From an uncultured Oscillospiraceae bacterium (GTDB lineage: Bacteria; Bacillota_A; Clostridia; Oscillospirales; Oscillospiraceae): a DNA stretch of 64,000 nucleotides. The position numbers were made by a program, and so were the translations under genes. The notes under the pieces were generated by a model. The model worked only from the letters and a program-made list of their open reading frames with translations, was not told the DNA's origin and searched no databases. Positions 25,614 through 34,093 of this stretch are shown here, one piece after another (within the stretch, counting starts at the first letter, position 1; each line of letters starts with the position of its first letter). The stretch is from NCBI GenBank assembly GCA_900757695.1, contig CAAEOU010000174.1, positions 61,636-125,635 on the forward strand, written 5' to 3'.

Positions 25614-25925
25614 TCACCACCGCTTTCGTTCCAGGATCAACCGGACAGCAGCACAGAGTTCAGAGAACGCCTGGCGCACACTGTCCAGATTGATCACCGT
25701 GACGCGCCCCATGTGCGCCAGGGTGACAAGCTGATTCAGATTTCTGCCGATGGACTTCAGCTCCTTGAGCACTTCTTTCAGTCCATCGACGACCACTACC
25801 TGCTTTCCCAGACAGCTGGCCGTCACATAATCGCTCATGGACATCCCGGAGCGTTTCGCCAATTTCTTGATGGCCTCCCGGTCTTCGGATGCCATCCGGG
25901 TGCTGAATTTGATATCTTTTTTCAT
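25614..25925 (-). CDS. mobC: MobC-type mobilization protein
   Basis: A 103-residue relaxosome accessory protein. The N terminus (MKKDIKFSTRMASEDREAIKKL) and SGMSMSDYV form a ribbon-helix-helix-like domain; the core LKEVLKELKSIGRNLNQLVTL is the classical MobC motif (IGxNLNQ). It would bind oriT and help melt DNA for the relaxase. ATG 25925 has GGAGGAAACC upstream; longer in-frame starts run into the GC-rich intergenic stretch and look wrong. Confidence 0.9.
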   Translation of the reverse strand: MKKDIKFSTRMASEDREAIKKLAKRSGMSMSDYVTASCLGKQVVVVDGLKEVLKELKSIGRNLNQLVTLAHMGRVTVINLDSVRQAFSELCAAVRLILERKRW

Positions 25926-26127
25926 GTGGTTTCCTCCAGTCTTTCGTAAAAATGGGGTGTGGGGCAGCGCCCCGCAAACAAGCGGAAGACGGGCGGCGGC
26001 TGTGCCGGTGACCAGACAAACGCGATGCTGGCCACCTCCAAGGAGGTGATTCTCCCGAGCCGAACACCCGCACTCCTCCTTCGGCCACAAACGGCCCAAC
26101 ACGGCGTTTTTCTTGCTTTGCGGGGGT
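25926..26127 (-). other. Intergenic stretch, candidate oriT region
   Basis: About 200 GC-rich bases between the RepA-like and mobC genes. They contain the inverted repeats GGGGCAGCGCCCC (near 25961-25973) and CACCTCC-AA-GGAGGTG (near 26035-26051). oriT of MOBP systems usually lies just upstream of mobC, so this is the best place to look, but no known nic consensus is recognised. Confidence 0.35.
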
Positions 26128-27201
26128 TTACTCGCCATACTCGGAAATCGCCCGCAAATCGCCGCACAGCGCCCCGGCAGGGTCAACAGGGTCGACCGCC
26201 GGGACACCCTGGGTATCGTCACTTCCGGCACGGCGCAGCCCGATAAGCCGCTTTCCGTTGCTGCGGCGCACCACAACGGAAATGCCGATTTTGCTTAGTG
26301 CGTCAAGGTTTTGCAGGATCTGTCGGGACACCTTCTTGGGCGAGATGCGCTCCACGCCCACAGGGTCGATTCGTTCAGACAGATCCGTGGGAGTGCCGAT
26401 AAATTCGGTTCGGTCACGCATCAGTTCGGAGAGAAGATAGACGATGCGGTCGCCCAGCAGCTCCGGCTGTGTCCGGCTGTCCGACACCAGCTCCCACACA
26501 TTTTCACCGTTGCGCTCCAGCGTCAGTTCCCGATATTCAATGTCACGGCCAATACAGGAGAGCTTCGCCCTGCCGCTGCCCCGCCGTTCCTCCACCAGCG
26601 TGAAGCTGGAATCCACCGCACCGCTGATGGCGGTGGTGCCGGAGATGCGATTGAACACATCGTCAGCTGTTTCCTTCCGCAGATGATGGATCAGCAGGAT
26701 AGCGATGCCGTGGGCATCCGCGATCCGCTTTAGAGCAGAGAGGTCTCGGTAGTCGTTGGCGTAGGTTGCGTCGCGAGCCGGACGGACCATCTGCAGCGTG
26801 TCGATGATGACCAGTACCGTGTCCGGGTGGGCAGTGAGGAATGTTTCCACCTGCTCCTCCAGCCCCTGTCCAATGAGGTCGCACTCCGTGCAGAAGTGGA
26901 CGCTGCTTGGTGCGTCCTCCGTGATCTCAAAGAGCCGGTTCTGGATGCGGAGAACGGAATCCTCCAAGCAGAGATAGAGGGTGGTGCCTTGCTTCACGGA
27001 CATCCCCCAGACCAGTTCGCCCTTGGCCACCATGACGGACAGCCACAGAGCCAGCCAAGACTTGCCCACCTTTGGGGAGCCTGCCAGGATGTGCAGGCCC
27101 TGCGCAAGCAGGGTGTCCACCACAAAATTGGGCGGACGCAGGGGCTGGCTCATCAGGGCCGCTCCATCCACCGTGCGAAGCGGCAGGATATTTTTGTTCA
27201 T
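26128..27201 (-). CDS. RepA-like AAA ATPase/helicase
   Basis: A 357-residue RecA-fold ATPase. Walker A is GSPKVGKSW (41-49) and Walker B is VLVIIDTLQ (about 128-136), with a downstream LLIHHLRK motif; the whole pattern matches RSF1010-RepA-type hexameric replicative helicases. The C-terminal 90 residues look like a winged helix (SPKKVSRQILQNLDALSKIG). It probably supports replication of the excised or transferred element. AAAGGAGG precedes the ATG, and a terminator-like hairpin sits 30 bases upstream in its leader. Confidence 0.87.
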   Translation of the reverse strand: MNKNILPLRTVDGAALMSQPLRPPNFVVDTLLAQGLHILAGSPKVGKSWLALWLSVMVAKGELVWGMSVKQGTTLYLCLEDSVLRIQNRLFEITEDAPSSVHFCTECDLIGQGLEEQVETFLTAHPDTVLVIIDTLQMVRPARDATYANDYRDLSALKRIADAHGIAILLIHHLRKETADDVFNRISGTTAISGAVDSSFTLVEERRGSGRAKLSCIGRDIEYRELTLERNGENVWELVSDSRTQPELLGDRIVYLLSELMRDRTEFIGTPTDLSERIDPVGVERISPKKVSRQILQNLDALSKIGISVVVRRSNGKRLIGLRRAGSDDTQGVPAVDPVDPAGALCGDLRAISEYGE

Positions 27202-27231
27202 GAATCATTCCTCCTTTGTTCTGAGTATGAA

Positions 27232-27263
27232 AAAGGCGCCCACCGCAGTGAGCGCCTTTCTCG
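27232..27263 (-). terminator. Terminator/attenuator hairpin upstream of the RepA-like gene
   Basis: Read on the minus strand, AAAGGCGCTCAC pairs with GTGGGCGCCTTT (one wobble) around TGCG and is followed by TTTTT. It lies in the 5' leader of the RepA-like gene and could attenuate it or insulate it from readthrough. Confidence 0.65.
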
Positions 27264-27283
27264 AAAGGAGTTTTTCCTTTCAC

Positions 27284-27311
27284 TTGATTATTGGGGGTAT
27301 TTTGATAAAAT
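27284..27311 (+). promoter_or_regulatory. Promoter of the plus-strand cargo genes
   Basis: TTGATT, 16-nt spacer, TAAAAT, about 50 bases upstream of the start at 27365. Reasonable sigma-A match. Confidence 0.5.
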
Positions 27312-27364
27312 GAGAATATCGTAAGACAGGCAGAAAACAGATATAGGACAGAGGGGGTGGCCCT

Positions 27365-28479
27365 ATGCCACTGGGAAGCAGGCAGAACAACAATTTCCTG
27401 CATCTGATAATGGATGTCTGGCGGGATCAGATCTTTTTCAACGAGACTGTCTACCCGACCGGCCACTTTGCCGCCGAACTGTTGAATGTTCCCGAGGAGA
27501 CTATGCGGGAGCTGGTCACCCACGGCGGGGCCATCAGCCATCAGGTGAAGGCCCTGGCCTTGGTCGGGCGGAGTGAATTTATCAAACTGCTGGACGGGAC
27601 CCGCACCTCTCTGGAGAAGCTGTTGGACGCCCTGTGGCGCTGTCCGCCATACAGCCTGATGGACAAAGGGCAGGAGTTACACACTTTGGAGGTGCTGTTT
27701 TCCCCAGCCTCCCACAACGATCTGCTGAAGCTGGATTCGCCTGCTCGGGAATTTTTCTTACGCTATCTGGTGGCTGCTTTCAGTATCCCCCTGGGTATCC
27801 AGCACTTCGCTGTGGCGGCACGATATTTTGAGGAGGGCTATCTGCGGCGGCTGAAGAAGCGGACGGAGACCTACTTCGCCATGGCCGCCCACGACTGCTT
27901 CAACAGTGAATGGTTCTGGAGTATGATGCGTGATTTGCCGGTACCGGATATTGAGCCATTCACCATCACACCAGAGCTGAGATCCTCCTATGTCTTTGCC
28001 CGGCACCCAAAGCAGGAAAAGGAAACCGTATTTGTGAACCGGTATTTCTTTGACCATGTCATAAGCTTCTACATTTTTGACCTGATGAACGGACTGCAGC
28101 ACGGCCATGCGCCCAGCCGGTGCTGCGGCTGCGGGACATACTTTCTCACCACCAACGGCTATATGCCAAAATACTGCGATGGCATTGCACCCCAAGACCC
28201 CCGCATGACCTGCCGGCAGTACGGCGCCATGATGCGGCAGAAGGAGCAAAACAAACAGCACCCGGTCTACCGCCTGTTCACCACCCGCACCAACACCATC
28301 CGCAAGCACCAAAGATCTCCGATGAGCTGCGCAATGAAGCGCTGTATGTGGCGGAGAGCCTGCGGGATAAGGCACTCATGGACAACGACTATGCCGCCAG
28401 CGGCTATGCCCGCGATATGGAGCAGGAAGCGATCTATGCCCAGGCGAGAGCGCGCCTTGCCCGGGAGGAAAAGCCGTGA
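27365..28479 (+). pseudogene. Cysteine-rich (DUF6076-like) protein, frameshifted
   Basis: A protein of about 370 residues split by a -1 frame change near 28300-28315. The first frame carries an N-terminal helical domain and a Cys-rich segment (SRCCGCGTYFLTTNGYMPKY, then CDGIAP and MTCRQYG) up to TRTNTIRKH. Beyond this that frame becomes a shadow of the next gene. The family-like end (KISDELRNEALYVAESLRDK to ARLAREEKP) is in the other frame and ends at TGA 28479, overlapping the sigma gene as GTGA. A one-base deletion explains this best; the site is not a slippery heptamer. The DUF6076 resemblance is from memory and moderate. Confidence 0.75.
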
Positions 28480-29441
28480 GTATGTACCGCTGCGACGATC
28501 TCTGCCCAAGCAACGAGGAGCTTGCCCTGCGGATACAGAATGGCGATCCGCAGGCCGCACCGCTCCTGCTCTCCCAGAACGAGGGATACCTGACCATGCT
28601 GGCCGCAAGCTACTGCGAGCAGTTTTCTCAGGACTTTCTGGTGGACGACCTCAAGCAGGAGGGTGCGCTGGCACTGCTGGACGCGGCGCGGCGGTTTGAC
28701 CCATCCATGGGGACCAAGCTGCTGACCTATGCGACCTCCGCCATCGAGACGGCCATGCGGGACTGCGCCGCCCAGGGTTCTTTCTCTCTGTCGCTACCGC
28801 TGGACCGTTACCGCCAGCTGCGCCAGGTGGCATTTCTCTATGCCACGCATGAGCGAGATGTCGAAACGGATCTACTGCCAGCCATTCAGGAGAAGCTGAC
28901 GGTCTCCGCCAAAGTCGCCAGGCGTCTGCTGGAAGAATACCGCACTGTGTTTCATATCGAGTCTCTGGGCGAGGGCGTCTTTGACCTGGGGTATGGCGGC
29001 GACCCGGCCAGGGCCTACGACCGCTCCATGCGCCGGACGCTGCTCCTGCAGCGCATGAAGGAGGTGCTGAGCCCCAGAGAGCTGAATTTGGTGCGCTGTT
29101 ATCTGGTGATCGGCCAGCCCAACGAGCAGAGCATGACCTTTCAGGAATTGGCCATCCGGCTCAACTACAACGGCCCCAGCAGCGCGGAGAAAGCTTATAA
29201 GAGCGCCATCCGGAAACTGAAAAAGCAGTTGAACGGCAGCGCGTATGGCCAGTGGCTCTCCATCCAGAAAGCCATTCACAGAGCTAAAGCGGAGGCGGAG
29301 AGTGATTCTGGTTACTATGTGCCGCCGCAGACCACCTGGCTGGACGAAAAGGAGCTGACGGAGCGGTTTCTCTGTGAAGTTGTTTCGCTGATCCACGTCC
29401 ATGAGATCTTCAGTGACGCATTGGAGCAGAATGCAGAATAA
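28476..29441 (+). CDS. Sigma-70-family-like factor
   Basis: A 321-residue protein. A region-2-like domain lies at about 35-100 (DFLVDDLKQEGALALLDAAR, FDPSMGTKLLTYATSAIETA) and a region-4-like HTH at about 195-250 (LSPRELNLVRCYLVIGQPNE, MTFQELAIRL). Spacing resembles SigB/SigF-type sigma factors with an extra C-terminal tail. It probably directs transcription of element genes (inference). The GTG start overlaps the preceding stop; an ATG lies two codons later. Confidence 0.75.
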   Translation: MSMYRCDDLCPSNEELALRIQNGDPQAAPLLLSQNEGYLTMLAASYCEQFSQDFLVDDLKQEGALALLDAARRFDPSMGTKLLTYATSAIETAMRDCAAQGSFSLSLPLDRYRQLRQVAFLYATHERDVETDLLPAIQEKLTVSAKVARRLLEEYRTVFHIESLGEGVFDLGYGGDPARAYDRSMRRTLLLQRMKEVLSPRELNLVRCYLVIGQPNEQSMTFQELAIRLNYNGPSSAEKAYKSAIRKLKKQLNGSAYGQWLSIQKAIHRAKAEAESDSGYYVPPQTTWLDEKELTERFLCEVVSLIHVHEIFSDALEQNAE

Positions 29442-29486
29442 GCAGTGCGGCACCAGGCTTTGTCCTTATACCGCACTGTTTTTTAT

Positions 29487-29948
29487 TTATTCCATGATCC
29501 TGATTTTATTGTCATTCTCGTACATATCCTCGGCGTATTCCGCATGGTTGGGTCCTTGGCCTTTTATCCAGCCGAAGTCCGGCACATAGACCATGTTGTC
29601 CGGTTCGCTGTCAGGTGCCGGGGTAGGTTCTGGTTCTTGTGGGGGTGTGACATCCTGTTCAGGTAGAACCGGTACTTTACTCGATGGGGGCATTTGAGCA
29701 GGCGATGGCTCCGGGACAATGTCCGCTTCCTCGACCAGTTCCGGCAGTGTTGCTCCTGCCTTTTCTTCCTCTGGCGGTATGACTTCTTCCATCTCTACTA
29801 TCTCCGGAACTTCGGGCTGTGTGGCGATTACAGCGGCTGGCGTGGGCAGTGCGGTTGTTTCCCCGGCTGGTTAATTCTGTGGCCACATAGCCGCACACAG
29901 GGCCAGACAGGCTGCGAATGTTGCAGCAGTGATGATTCGTTTCTTCAT
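29487..29948 (-). pseudogene. Secreted proline/glutamate-rich protein with a nonsense codon
   Basis: The frame from ATG 29948 (GGAGG upstream) encodes a signal-peptide-like start, MKKRIITAATFAACLALCAA, and stops at TAA 29871-29873 (codon 26). The same frame then continues open for 127 codons with a Pro/Glu-rich linker and a NMVYVPDFGWIKGQGPN end, matching small exported proteins of mobilizable elements. A CAA-to-TAA change is likely. Translation could restart at ATG 29792 but would lack the export signal. Confidence 0.7.
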
Positions 29949-30265
29949 ATTGCTTCCTCCATTCCGGACATGGAAAGAGAGCTCGATCTCTTCGACGTAC
30001 AGCGAGAGACTGAGCGCTCATTTTCATATTGATTCAGTTCCATGGAGAGCTGCCACGCCAGCTCAAATCCAGAGATAAAGCTGTCGATGGAGCGTTCCTC
30101 CGCCATCAGACTCTGGGCATCTATGATTCGTAGTACCAGCCGCCGTTCCGGCTTCTCCAGCACTTGAATCAGTGCTTGGTGGCATTCTTCCACTTCCTGC
30201 TTCTGCTCCGAAAACTCGGGTGGGGTATAGAAGCAGTTATACAAATCCTTGAGTCGTGTTTTCAT
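29945..30265 (-). CDS. DUF6809-like small protein
   Basis: A 106-residue helical protein of unknown function: MKTRLKDLYNCFYTPPEF, later SIDSFISGFELAWQLSMELN. The pattern resembles DUF6809 proteins common on Clostridia mobile elements. ATG 30265 has GGGAGG upstream, and its stop overlaps the start of the secreted-protein gene (ATGA). A polar Ser/Arg-rich tail follows. Confidence 0.65.
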   Translation of the reverse strand: MKTRLKDLYNCFYTPPEFSEQKQEVEECHQALIQVLEKPERRLVLRIIDAQSLMAEERSIDSFISGFELAWQLSMELNQYENERSVSRCTSKRSSSLSMSGMEEAI

Positions 30266-30373
30266 GTGTTGCACCTCCCGGTAGCAACACACAATACCAC
30301 AGGATTAAAAAATGGTTACTGATAATTTGTATTTTCCCGAGAACTATTAACCAGCAAATGATGCTTTTGCTGG

Positions 30374-30604
30374 CTAACTGTTGAAAAAACCATATTCTTC
30401 ATCTCCTGTGATTGATATCAGTTCTCTCGCTATTCTTAGTCCTTCTTGTAGTCCTAAACTACGATTTTCGACTATCTTGGTTGTATACAGTAGGCATGCT
30501 ACCTCAAACCAACACTCAAAGAGTTTGATTTGCTGGGGAGAGAGTGTGTCTGTGAGCTCTTTAAAAGAGCGTTCATATTTTTCTTGTATTTCTTTGTCAT
30601 TCAT
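30374..30604 (-). CDS. Small DUF6809-like helical protein
   Basis: A 76-residue protein starting MNDKEIQEKYERSFKELTDT, with QIKLFECWFEVACLLYTTKI and a GLQEGLRIAREL ending, the same helical layout as the upstream DUF6809-like gene. AAGAGGTGG precedes ATG 30604; longer in-frame starts lack a site. It is AT-rich and close to the junction with the restriction island. Function unknown. Confidence 0.6.
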   Translation of the reverse strand: MNDKEIQEKYERSFKELTDTLSPQQIKLFECWFEVACLLYTTKIVENRSLGLQEGLRIARELISITGDEEYGFFNS

Positions 30605-30719
30605 TGCGAACCACCTCTTTAGACAGGACAATACCATGTTTTTAGTTCCAAAGCCATTCATCAAGAGTAACAAAAAGCGCCCCTGGAATTTGTCAGAGAA
30701 AGTTTTGCAGCGGATTTCC

Positions 30720-30748
30720 TTGTCTATTCTTGAAAAATCCCATATAAT
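30720..30748 (+). promoter_or_regulatory. Promoter of the vsr-methyltransferase-endonuclease operon
   Basis: TTGTCT, 17-nt spacer, perfect TATAAT, 27 bases before the vsr start. Confidence 0.7.
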
Positions 30749-30774
30749 ATATGATAATCTTGGATGGTGGTTTT

Positions 30775-31209
30775 ATGTCGGATAACATGACAAGAGAAGA
30801 ACGCAGCAAGCAGATGGCACTTGTTAAAAACAAAAACACCAAACCCGAGGTCGAGCTTAAGCATCTGTTTTGGAAGCTTGGCTATCACTATCGATACAGC
30901 AATTGGAGTAAGTTGCCGGGGAAGCCGGATTTAGTATTTGTAAAAAGAAAAAAAGTAGTTTTCTTGCACGGATGTTTTTGGCATCGCCATCCAGGCTGTT
31001 CGAATACACGTCTACCCAAAAGCAATGTTGAATTTTGGGAAAAGAAACTTTCTCAAAATGTCTTCCATGACAGGGAGGTTTACAAACAATTGACACAGCT
31101 TGGGTGGGAATACCTAATAATATGGGAATGCGAGATGAAAAAATCGAATCGTACTTCCCTCGAAAAGCGAATTCACCTTTTTATGGACGGAGACAAGTAT
31201 GACCATTAA
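30775..31209 (+). CDS. vsr: Very short patch repair endonuclease (Vsr)
   Basis: A 144-residue strand-specific endonuclease that cuts at T:G mismatches produced when 5-methylcytosine deaminates. It has the typical Vsr opening (MTREERSKQMALVKNKNTKP), the core PGKPDLVF catalytic region and the zinc-site FLHGCFWHRHPGC. The start at 30775 places it at the usual length. The 3' end overlaps the methyltransferase start by 11 bases, consistent with a shared transcript and a role protecting its target sites. Confidence 0.93.
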   Translation: MSDNMTREERSKQMALVKNKNTKPEVELKHLFWKLGYHYRYSNWSKLPGKPDLVFVKRKKVVFLHGCFWHRHPGCSNTRLPKSNVEFWEKKLSQNVFHDREVYKQLTQLGWEYLIIWECEMKKSNRTSLEKRIHLFMDGDKYDH

Positions 31210-32383
31210 TTCAATCGAGTTATTTACCGGCGCGGGTGGCTTAGCCATGGGTATGCAACTGGCAGGCTGCCATCATCGTGCATTAATTGAATGGGATAAA
31301 GACTCCTGCGATACTCTTCGCGGGAACATTTCCAGCGGATATCCTCCAGCACATGACTGGCATGTGATTCAGTCTGATGTTCGAAAAATTAATTACTCTT
31401 CTTTGGATTTTTCAGTTCAACTAATTTCTGGAGGACCACCTTGCCAACCTTTTTCTCTGGGAGGAAAACATCAAGCATACAATGATCATAGAGACATGTT
31501 TCCAGAGGCCGTACGAGCTGTAAGAGAATTAAAACCCAAAGCGTTTGTATTTGAAAATGTAAAGGGTCTATTGAGAAAGTCGTTTTCCACATATTTTAAT
31601 TACATTCTTCTCCAGTTAACATACCCTGATGTAATTCGAACGGAGAGCCAAACTTGGTTCGAGCATTTGGCGATATTAGAAAAGTTGCACACCAGCGGAC
31701 ACTATTCCGGAGTGAAATACAATGTGGTCTCACGCCTTTTAAATGCTGCCGACTATGGTGTTCCTCAGTCAAGGCATCGAGTTGTAATTGTTGGTTTCCG
31801 CGAAAACTTGGGTGTGGAATGGTCTTTCCCTGAGGGAGACTATTCTCGCGAAGCGCTTCTTTATAAAAAATATATTATAGGTGAATATTGGGAATCTCAC
31901 AGAGTAGCTTCCAATCATCGTACCACACCAACAGCATCAGAATTAAAAAAAGCTCAGCTGTTTGCTTCCAAATACGCAGATGTGAAAGAGGCGCCAAAAC
32001 CTTGGCAAACGGTTAGAGACGCGATAGGCGATTTGCCAGATCCCCAAAGCAAAGCCGCCCTAAAAATAGCGAACCATGAATTTCGCCCGGGAGCTCGGTC
32101 ATATGCTGGTCATACTGGAAGCGTTTTGGACGAGCCCTCTAAAACTATTAAAGCGGGTGCGCATGGTGTCCCAGGCGGTGAAAACACAGTTGTTTTGGAT
32201 GACGGCTCAGTACGTTATTATACCGTTCGTGAAAGTGCCCGTATTCAAACTTTCCCTGATGACTATCTTTTCTTCGGATCTTGGACCGAAAGTATGCGTC
32301 AAATCGGAAACGCCGTTCCAGTAAGACTCGCGCAGATGATTGGCGAGTCTGTTATCAAGGAACTTAGGAGGGTGGAAAAATAA
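31199..32383 (+). CDS. DNA (cytosine-5) methyltransferase
   Basis: A 394-residue type II C5 methyltransferase. Motif I is IELFTGAGGLAMG, motif IV GGPPCQPFS with the catalytic Cys, motif VI FENVKGLL, motif VIII QSRHRVVIVGF, and motif X IGNAVPVRLAQMIG. The variable target-recognition region lies between VIII and IX. It should methylate the site cut by the adjacent endonuclease, and its TAATG junction with that gene implies coupled translation. The gene is AT-richer than the phage genes. Confidence 0.95.
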   Translation: MTINSIELFTGAGGLAMGMQLAGCHHRALIEWDKDSCDTLRGNISSGYPPAHDWHVIQSDVRKINYSSLDFSVQLISGGPPCQPFSLGGKHQAYNDHRDMFPEAVRAVRELKPKAFVFENVKGLLRKSFSTYFNYILLQLTYPDVIRTESQTWFEHLAILEKLHTSGHYSGVKYNVVSRLLNAADYGVPQSRHRVVIVGFRENLGVEWSFPEGDYSREALLYKKYIIGEYWESHRVASNHRTTPTASELKKAQLFASKYADVKEAPKPWQTVRDAIGDLPDPQSKAALKIANHEFRPGARSYAGHTGSVLDEPSKTIKAGAHGVPGGENTVVLDDGSVRYYTVRESARIQTFPDDYLFFGSWTESMRQIGNAVPVRLAQMIGESVIKELRRVEK

Positions 32384-33006
32384 TGCCAGAAGAAAATATT
32401 CTTGCGCCTGCTCCTTTTAACCCCTTGGACAAACGGCACTTGGGTGAAAGCGTTGCTTCGGCAATGTTAAAAAGCCCAATACACCCCTTGCCCCCGGAAA
32501 AGTTCAAGGGCGCTGGCATCTATGCCATATATTATACAGGAGACTTTGAGGCTTATCAGAACCTGGCTGAAGTCAATCGCGATAATATGTTTTCCCGCCC
32601 CATCTATGTGGGGAAAGCGGTTCCTCCTGGCGCCCGGAAGGGCGGGTTTGGCCTTGGAGGTGACCCCGGCACCGCGCTTTATAAAAGGCTTAATGAACAT
32701 TTTGAGTCCGTAAAGGCCGCTGAGAACCTGAATGAATCCGATTTTTTCTGCCGATACCTTGTTGTGGATGATATCTGGATTCCTCTTGCTGAATCGTTGT
32801 TAATCGAAAAGTTCCAACCTATCTGGAATCGTGTATTGGATGGTTTCGGAAACCACGATCCAGGTAGTGGAAGATATGCGCAGCAAAAGTCGCCCTGGGA
32901 CGAGTTGCATCCGGGACGTGAGTGGGCAAATCGTCTGCGTCCCTGTGCTAATACCCAAGATATACTTATAGAACGGGTCAGGAACTTTCTTCATACATCG
33001 GTATAG
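32383..33006 (+). CDS. Eco29kI-family GIY-YIG restriction endonuclease
   Basis: A 207-residue endonuclease. The GIY-YIG elements GIYAIYYTG (45-53) and IYVGKA (74-79) are present with the remaining catalytic set of this family: Arg102 and His106 in KRLNEHF, Glu137 in AESLL and Asn149 in PIWN. Relative spacing of the last four matches Eco29kI well. Known relatives cut CCGCGG; the same target here is inferred. It follows the methyltransferase directly. Confidence 0.9.
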   Translation: MPEENILAPAPFNPLDKRHLGESVASAMLKSPIHPLPPEKFKGAGIYAIYYTGDFEAYQNLAEVNRDNMFSRPIYVGKAVPPGARKGGFGLGGDPGTALYKRLNEHFESVKAAENLNESDFFCRYLVVDDIWIPLAESLLIEKFQPIWNRVLDGFGNHDPGSGRYAQQKSPWDELHPGREWANRLRPCANTQDILIERVRNFLHTSV

Positions 33007-33193
33007 CTCAAATGTGTCACTGAGGTTACATCACCTTTAGGCTTCAGCGGAGTAATTTGTGTGGGTTTGTCCCCTACTACTCATACCAAACAGCAAGTTG
33101 TATTTCTCCATTTTAAGACGAAATGTAGCTTTTTGCTTTTAGTAGCCAGTTTCCGTTAGATATTTAATAAATATGTTGAATGGTGGTGTCTAA

Positions 33194-34090
33194 ATGTTCA
33201 CTATCAACGACTATTTGGATGATATTTTGGAAGAATTTGAAGACTATGTGCATTCCGGCATAAGACTCTGCGATTTAAAGAGTGTTCATTTTGATGCAGG
33301 AAAAATTCCTGATTATTCAAATATTCATGTTCAGCAACTGTATCTGCTTCGTTATGCATATGCATACTCTTTCGAATACAAATGCATGTATAGAACTCTG
33401 CTCGATAGAACGAATTTCAGAAAAAATATATCTGTTACTTCCATTGGGTGCGGAAGTATGCTGGACTATTGGGCACTCGCGAATGTCGTCCCTCGGTCAT
33501 GTGATATTCGTTATAGAGGGATAGATACGATAGACTGGGCGTATCAAATGGAAGCGCGGATTCAAGACGATGTGCGTTTCATATGTAATGATGCCATTGA
33601 CTGCCTGCTTCGGGCACATACACTTTCTTCTAATGTGTATATTTTCCCGAAATCTATAAGCGAATTTCCAGTCATTGCAATGTCGCAAATTGGAAAGCTC
33701 TTCGGCGAAAAGACTCCGATGGGCAAGACAGTTTTCTTTATGTTTTCCTTACGCACAGACAGAGGCAGCATGGAACGAGATGTGTGTCGGACAAGAGCCC
33801 TTTTTGAAGCTATGCTTGAAAATGGATTCCACTCAGATGACGATCCTAACATATATTGTCATTTTTCTGAAGATTGGCGTGAAAAGAAAATCAAAGACGT
33901 TGACGAAGATTTTCGCCACCCTTGGAGAGTTGTTGATTTCTTGAAAGATGAGCTGCATTCGTCTTGCATAGGATATAGTCATACTGGAGAACACTGTGAA
34001 GACGATTGTGAGCGAAGACTCAGCTGGTGGCCAATACTTACTTGCAAGCAAGCTCATTGGCAAATATTTGAGTTTAGAAAAGAGGTGTGA
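33194..34090 (+). CDS. Rossmann methyltransferase-like protein of unknown function
   Basis: A 298-residue protein I do not recognise as a named family. It has SAM-methyltransferase-like features: motif I SVTSIGCGS (80-88), an acidic end of strand 2 in YRGIDTID (about 107-114), and VRFICND (about 127-133). The N-terminal 70 residues are helical, and the C terminus is Cys/His-rich (CIGYSHTGEHCEDDC near 262-276), possibly metal- or nucleic-acid-binding. It lies 3 bases before the DUF1848 gene with similar low-GC composition, so the two form an operon. The substrate cannot be read from the sequence. Confidence 0.6.
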   Translation: MFTINDYLDDILEEFEDYVHSGIRLCDLKSVHFDAGKIPDYSNIHVQQLYLLRYAYAYSFEYKCMYRTLLDRTNFRKNISVTSIGCGSMLDYWALANVVPRSCDIRYRGIDTIDWAYQMEARIQDDVRFICNDAIDCLLRAHTLSSNVYIFPKSISEFPVIAMSQIGKLFGEKTPMGKTVFFMFSLRTDRGSMERDVCRTRALFEAMLENGFHSDDDPNIYCHFSEDWREKKIKDVDEDFRHPWRVVDFLKDELHSSCIGYSHTGEHCEDDCERRLSWWPILTCKQAHWQIFEFRKEV

Positions 34091-34093
34091 TTT

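Noticed and set aside
28300..28320. Programmed frameshifting in the DUF6076-like gene
   Set aside because: The crossover region (CGCAAGCACCAAAGATC) has no slippery heptamer in phase, so a deletion or sequencing error is more likely.
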